A DNA stretch of 64,000 nt from Protaetiibacter intestinalis (lineage in GTDB: Bacteria > Actinomycetota > Actinomycetes > Actinomycetales > Microbacteriaceae), in NCBI RefSeq assembly GCF_003627075.1, contig NZ_CP032630.1:620001-684000 (forward strand), read 5' to 3'. Positions 61,207 to 64,000 of the stretch are shown in pieces. The translations under genes and the position numbers were made by a program. The notes below the pieces were generated by a model. The model was given only the letters and a program-made list of their open reading frames with translations, searched no databases and had not been told where the DNA came from. Numbering within the stretch: position 1 is the stretch's first letter; each line of letters begins with the position of its first letter.

Positions 61207-61887
61207 TCAGATCGCCATGGCCTCCCGCACGAGCTCGTCGGCGACGTCTCCCCCGTCGCCGCTCACGGCGATCCGCCCGGCCTTCAGCACGTAGTAGCTG
61301 CTCGTGGAGCGCAGCGCGAAGCCGACGTGCTGCTCGACGAGCAGCACCGAGAGGTCGCCGCGGCGCGTCAGGTCGATGATGACCCGCTCGATGTCGGCGA
61401 CGATGTTGGGCTGGATGCCCTCCGTCGGTTCGTCGAGCACGAGCAGCCGCGGCTTGGTGAGCAGCGTGCGGGCGATCGCGAGCTGCTGGCGCTGGCCGCC
61501 CGAGAGCAGGCCCGCCCGGCGCCCGAGCAGCTCCTTGAGCACCGGGAAGAGGTCGAAGACCTCGTCGATGTCGGAGCCGCGCTTCGCGACGAGCTGCAGG
61601 TTCTCGAGCGTCGTCATCTGCGGGAACGACAGCTGGCCCTGCGGGACGTAGCCGAGCCCGCGCGCGACGCGCTTCGACGGTGGCAGTCTTGTGACATCCT
61701 CGCCGTCGATGCGCACGCGGCCGCTCATGACCGGGATGAGGCCCGTCGCGACGCGCAGCAGGGTGGTCTTGCCCGCCCCGTTGTGCCCCATCACGGAGAC
61801 CGCCTTGCCGGTCGGGATCTCGATGCTGACGTCGTGCAGCACCCTCGTGCGGCCGTAGCCCGCGGTGACGCCGGAGATCTCGAGCAT
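61207..61887 (-). CDS. urtE: Urea ABC transporter ATP-binding protein UrtE
   Basis: 226 aa. Walker A GHNGAGKTT, signature LSGGQRQQLAIARTLL, Walker B LLVLDEPTEGIQPNIV. The EGIQPNIVADIE segment is typical of UrtE in the LivF-like family. ATG 61887 overlaps the urtD stop by 1 nt. Together with UrtD it powers high-affinity urea uptake; Urt systems are usually induced under nitrogen limitation. Confidence 0.92.
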   Translation of the reverse strand: MLEISGVTAGYGRTRVLHDVSIEIPTGKAVSVMGHNGAGKTTLLRVATGLIPVMSGRVRIDGEDVTRLPPSKRVARGLGYVPQGQLSFPQMTTLENLQLVAKRGSDIDEVFDLFPVLKELLGRRAGLLSGGQRQQLAIARTLLTKPRLLVLDEPTEGIQPNIVADIERVIIDLTRRGDLSVLLVEQHVGFALRSTSSYYVLKAGRIAVSGDGGDVADELVREAMAI

Positions 61888-62678
61888 CAGTGCACCCCCT
61901 CGTTCTCGGCGGCCGCGACGTCGGCCGTGGTGCCGAGGTAGACCTCCTGCACGCGGCGGTCGGCCTGCACCTGCTCGACGGTGCCCGCGGTGAGCAGTTT
62001 GCCGGTGTGCATCACGGTGACCCAGTCGGCGTAGCTGCGCACGAAGTCCATGTCGTGCTCGATGACGATGATGGTGCGCGTCGCGCCGATGCGGCGCAGC
62101 AGCTGACCGGTCTCGTCCCGCTCGTCGGCGTTCATGCCGGCGACCGGTTCGTCGAGGAACATGACCTTCGCGTCCTGCACGAGCAGCATCCCGATCTCGA
62201 GCCACTGCTTCTGCCCGTGCGCGAGGATGCCGGCCGGCTTGTCGCGCACCTCGGCGAGCCCGATCGTCTCGAGGGCCTCCTCGACGTACTCGGGCACCCC
62301 GCGGCGCGCGAGTGGCAGCCGCCACGCCCTGCGGTGCAGGCCGCCCGCGATGTCGAGGTTCTGCAGCACCGAGAGCTCGTCGAACACGGTCGCGGTCTGG
62401 AAGGTGCGCCCGACGCCCGCGCGGATGATCTTGTTCGTCTTCTTGCCGAGCAGGTCGATGCCGTTGTAGGTCGCGCTGCCGGTGGCGGGCACGAGCCCCG
62501 TGAGCGCGTCGACGAGGGTCGTCTTGCCCGCGCCGTTCGGCCCGATCAGGAAGTGCACCTGGCCCTTGAGCATGAGGATGCTGACGTCGCTCACGGCCGT
62601 GAAGCCGTCGAAGCTGACCGTGAGGTTCCTGACCTCCACGGAGGTCTCGGCATCCGGGTGCAGTGCCTGCCCGCTCAC
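61887..62678 (-). CDS. urtD: Urea ABC transporter ATP-binding protein UrtD
   Basis: 263 aa. LivG-like ATPase: Walker A GPNGAGKTTLVDALTG, unusual signature LAHGQKQWLEIGMLL, Walker B VMFLDEPVAGM. The LAHGQKQWLEIGM form is a known mark of UrtD. It contains KTNKIIRAGVGRTFQTATVFDELSV. GTG start at 62678 overlaps the urtC stop by 4 nt. Partner of UrtE. Confidence 0.93.
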   Translation of the reverse strand: MSGQALHPDAETSVEVRNLTVSFDGFTAVSDVSILMLKGQVHFLIGPNGAGKTTLVDALTGLVPATGSATYNGIDLLGKKTNKIIRAGVGRTFQTATVFDELSVLQNLDIAGGLHRRAWRLPLARRGVPEYVEEALETIGLAEVRDKPAGILAHGQKQWLEIGMLLVQDAKVMFLDEPVAGMNADERDETGQLLRRIGATRTIIVIEHDMDFVRSYADWVTVMHTGKLLTAGTVEQVQADRRVQEVYLGTTADVAAAENEGVH

Positions 62679-63742
62679 GAGGCCACCCCCTTCTCGGCGC
62701 CGCCCCGCGGGACGATGCCCCGGATCCGGTCGACGACGGAGGCGAGCCCCTTCGGCAGGAACAGGGTCACCACGACGAACAGCAGGCCGAGCAGGTACAC
62801 CCAGCCGCCGGGCCAGCTCGACGCGAGGCTCGACTGCCCCCAGCCGATCGCCATGGCACCGAGGGCGGGGCCGAACAACGACGCCCGGCCGCCGAGCGCG
62901 ACGCCCGCGATCATGAGGATGGATGCGGAGGCGCCGATCTCCTGCGGCGTGATGATGCCGACGATGGGCACGAACATCGCGCCGCCGATGCTCGCCATGA
63001 CGGCCGCGATGACGAACGCCGTGAGCTTGATGTTGGCGGGGTCGTAGCCGAGGAAGCGCACGCGCTCCTCCGCGTCGCGGGTCGCGAGCAGCAGCTCGCC
63101 GAAGCGGCTGCGGTTCAGCTGCCACACCACGAGCAGGCACGCCACGAGGATGCCGGCGGCGATGAAGAACAGCATGAGCTTGTTCCGGTCGTCGTCGAGC
63201 ACGTAGCCGAAGAAGTACTTGAAGCCGCTGAGGCCCGTGTCGCCGCCCGTCTCGCGGATCGTGGAGCTCACGAGCGTCGCGAGCGCCACCGCGAGCGCCT
63301 GGGTGAGGATCGCGAAGTACGCGCCCTTGACGCGGCGTTTGAAGAGCGCGAAGCCGAGGATCGAGGCGACGACGATCGGGGCGACGACGATCACCACGAG
63401 GGTGAAGGCGCCGTTGCGGAACGGCTCCCAGAACGCCGGCAGCGGCGCGAGGGGGTCGTACAGGATCATGAACGTCGGGATCTTGTCGGGTCCCGCGGTC
63501 TCGAGCGAGAGGTGCATGGCCATCGCGTAGGCGCCGAGGCCGAAGAACACGCCCTGGCCCATCACGAGCATCCCGCCGCGGCCCCAGGCGAGGCCGATGC
63601 CGACCGCGACGATCGCGTAGCAGCAGTACTTGCCGAGGTTGTTGATCCAGTGCATCGAGAGCACGGCGGGCGCGACGCCGAGCAGCACGATCGCGAAGAC
63701 GCCGATGCCGATGAGCGGCAGCCAGGGGCGCAGTCTCGTCAT
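62675..63742 (-). CDS. urtC: Urea ABC transporter permease UrtC
   Basis: 355 aa, LivM-like permease with about ten membrane helices. Conserved: GIGLAWGRGGMLVMGQGVFFGLGAYAMAMHL, FALFKRRVKGAYFAILTQALAVAL, and GFKYFFGYVLDDD. ATG 63742 overlaps the urtB stop by 4 nt. Forms the membrane pore with UrtB. Confidence 0.92.
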   Translation of the reverse strand: MTRLRPWLPLIGIGVFAIVLLGVAPAVLSMHWINNLGKYCCYAIVAVGIGLAWGRGGMLVMGQGVFFGLGAYAMAMHLSLETAGPDKIPTFMILYDPLAPLPAFWEPFRNGAFTLVVIVVAPIVVASILGFALFKRRVKGAYFAILTQALAVALATLVSSTIRETGGDTGLSGFKYFFGYVLDDDRNKLMLFFIAAGILVACLLVVWQLNRSRFGELLLATRDAEERVRFLGYDPANIKLTAFVIAAVMASIGGAMFVPIVGIITPQEIGASASILMIAGVALGGRASLFGPALGAMAIGWGQSSLASSWPGGWVYLLGLLFVVVTLFLPKGLASVVDRIRGIVPRGGAEKGVAS

Positions 63743-64000
63743 GCCAGCCCCCTCGTGCGCACCGTGAACAGGCCCTGTGGTCGCAGCTGCAGGAAGACGA
63801 CCACGAGCACGAAGGCGAGCACCTGCGCGAGGCTGCCCGTCGTCCACTGGGCGAAGAAGGCGAGTGCGACGCCCACCACCCAGGCCGCGATGATCGCGCC
63901 CTTGATCTGCCCGATGCCGCCGGCGACGACGACGAGGAACGCGGGGATGATGTACTGCGCGCCCATCTGCGAGTTGGTGCCGCCGATGAGCGAGGCGGCG
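63739..64000 (-). CDS. urtB: Urea ABC transporter permease UrtB, C-terminal fragment
   Basis: 87 codons, cut by the right edge of the window; the reading frame stays open to the end. Visible segment: SLIGGTNSQMGAQYIIPAF, VVVAGGIGQIKGAIIAAWVVG, and LRPQGLFTVRTRGLA, typical of the UrtB/LivH C-terminus. Overlaps urtC by 4 nt. urtA, the binding-protein gene, is expected beyond the window. Confidence 0.9.
   Translation of the reverse strand, partial: AASLIGGTNSQMGAQYIIPAFLVVVAGGIGQIKGAIIAAWVVGVALAFFAQWTTGSLAQVLAFVLVVVFLQLRPQGLFTVRTRGLA

Overview
The window is high-GC DNA from an actinobacterium, most likely a member of the Microbacteriaceae. Evidence: the pervasive GC bias and frequent GGATGC/GCATCC words, the conserved actinobacterial block sepX/rimJ/galU/MTHFS/fmdB/mscL, a RamB/ScfR-type regulator beside GTP-dependent PEP carboxykinase, SF1-like degenerate helicases, and many leaderless promoters (TANNNT placed 6-7 nt before the start). 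I see no insertion sequence, prophage, rRNA or CRISPR array. No gap of more than 300 bases lacks a gene.

1-2.4 kb: start of pckG, a divergent RamB/ScfR-like regulator, and a small membrane protein. 2.5-11.7 kb: L-rhamnose genes (two LacI paralogues, rhaI, rhaM, and the ABC importer rhaT-P-Q-S). 11.7-21.8 kb: an alpha-glucan locus with a GH13 alpha-glucosidase, a sugar ABC importer, a secreted GH87-like beta-helix glycosidase, a LacI regulator and an unusual LacI sensor domain that lacks its DNA-binding domain. 21.9-25.0 kb: a very large secreted CE15-like esterase with a sortase-type tail. 25.2-28.7 kb: rhaEW and rhaB, completing rhamnose breakdown to DHAP and lactate.

28.8-35.8 kb: a tightly overlapped operon (MFS anion transporter, DhaKL-type kinase, RpiB-like, TIM-like, xylose-isomerase-like and PGDH_C-type enzymes) with a divergent GntR. 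Read together these enzymes spell the D-apionate -> L-erythrulose -> D-erythrose-4-phosphate route. 35.8-41.8 kb: a ChvE-MmsA-MmsB sugar importer, a class II aldolase/epimerase and a LacI regulator. The whole 2.5-42 kb stretch thus reads as an island for sugars of plant cell walls, pectin (rhamnose, apiose) and alpha-glucans. Each module has its own operator: TGAAWCGWTTCA for rhamnose, TTTAKCGMTAAA for alpha-glucan, TGTGAC-type for the aldolase module, and a 16-bp inverted repeat for apionate.

41.9-58.3 kb: housekeeping and mixed genes (secreted wall-type protein, solitary Zur-controlled zinc-binding lipoprotein, tRNA-Ala, sepX-rimJ-galU, MTHFS-fmdB-mscL, a helicase-like protein with broken Walker motifs, SLC13 transporter, nickel/cobalt transporter). 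58.3-64.0 kb: a urea ABC importer (urtBCDE, urtB cut by the window end), an NCS1 permease and two TetR regulators. With the nearby nickel transporter this suggests urea use through urease outside the window.

Striking non-coding features: long palindromes of four families at gene ends, and strong intercistronic hairpins directly after the binding-protein or transporter gene in four separate sugar operons.
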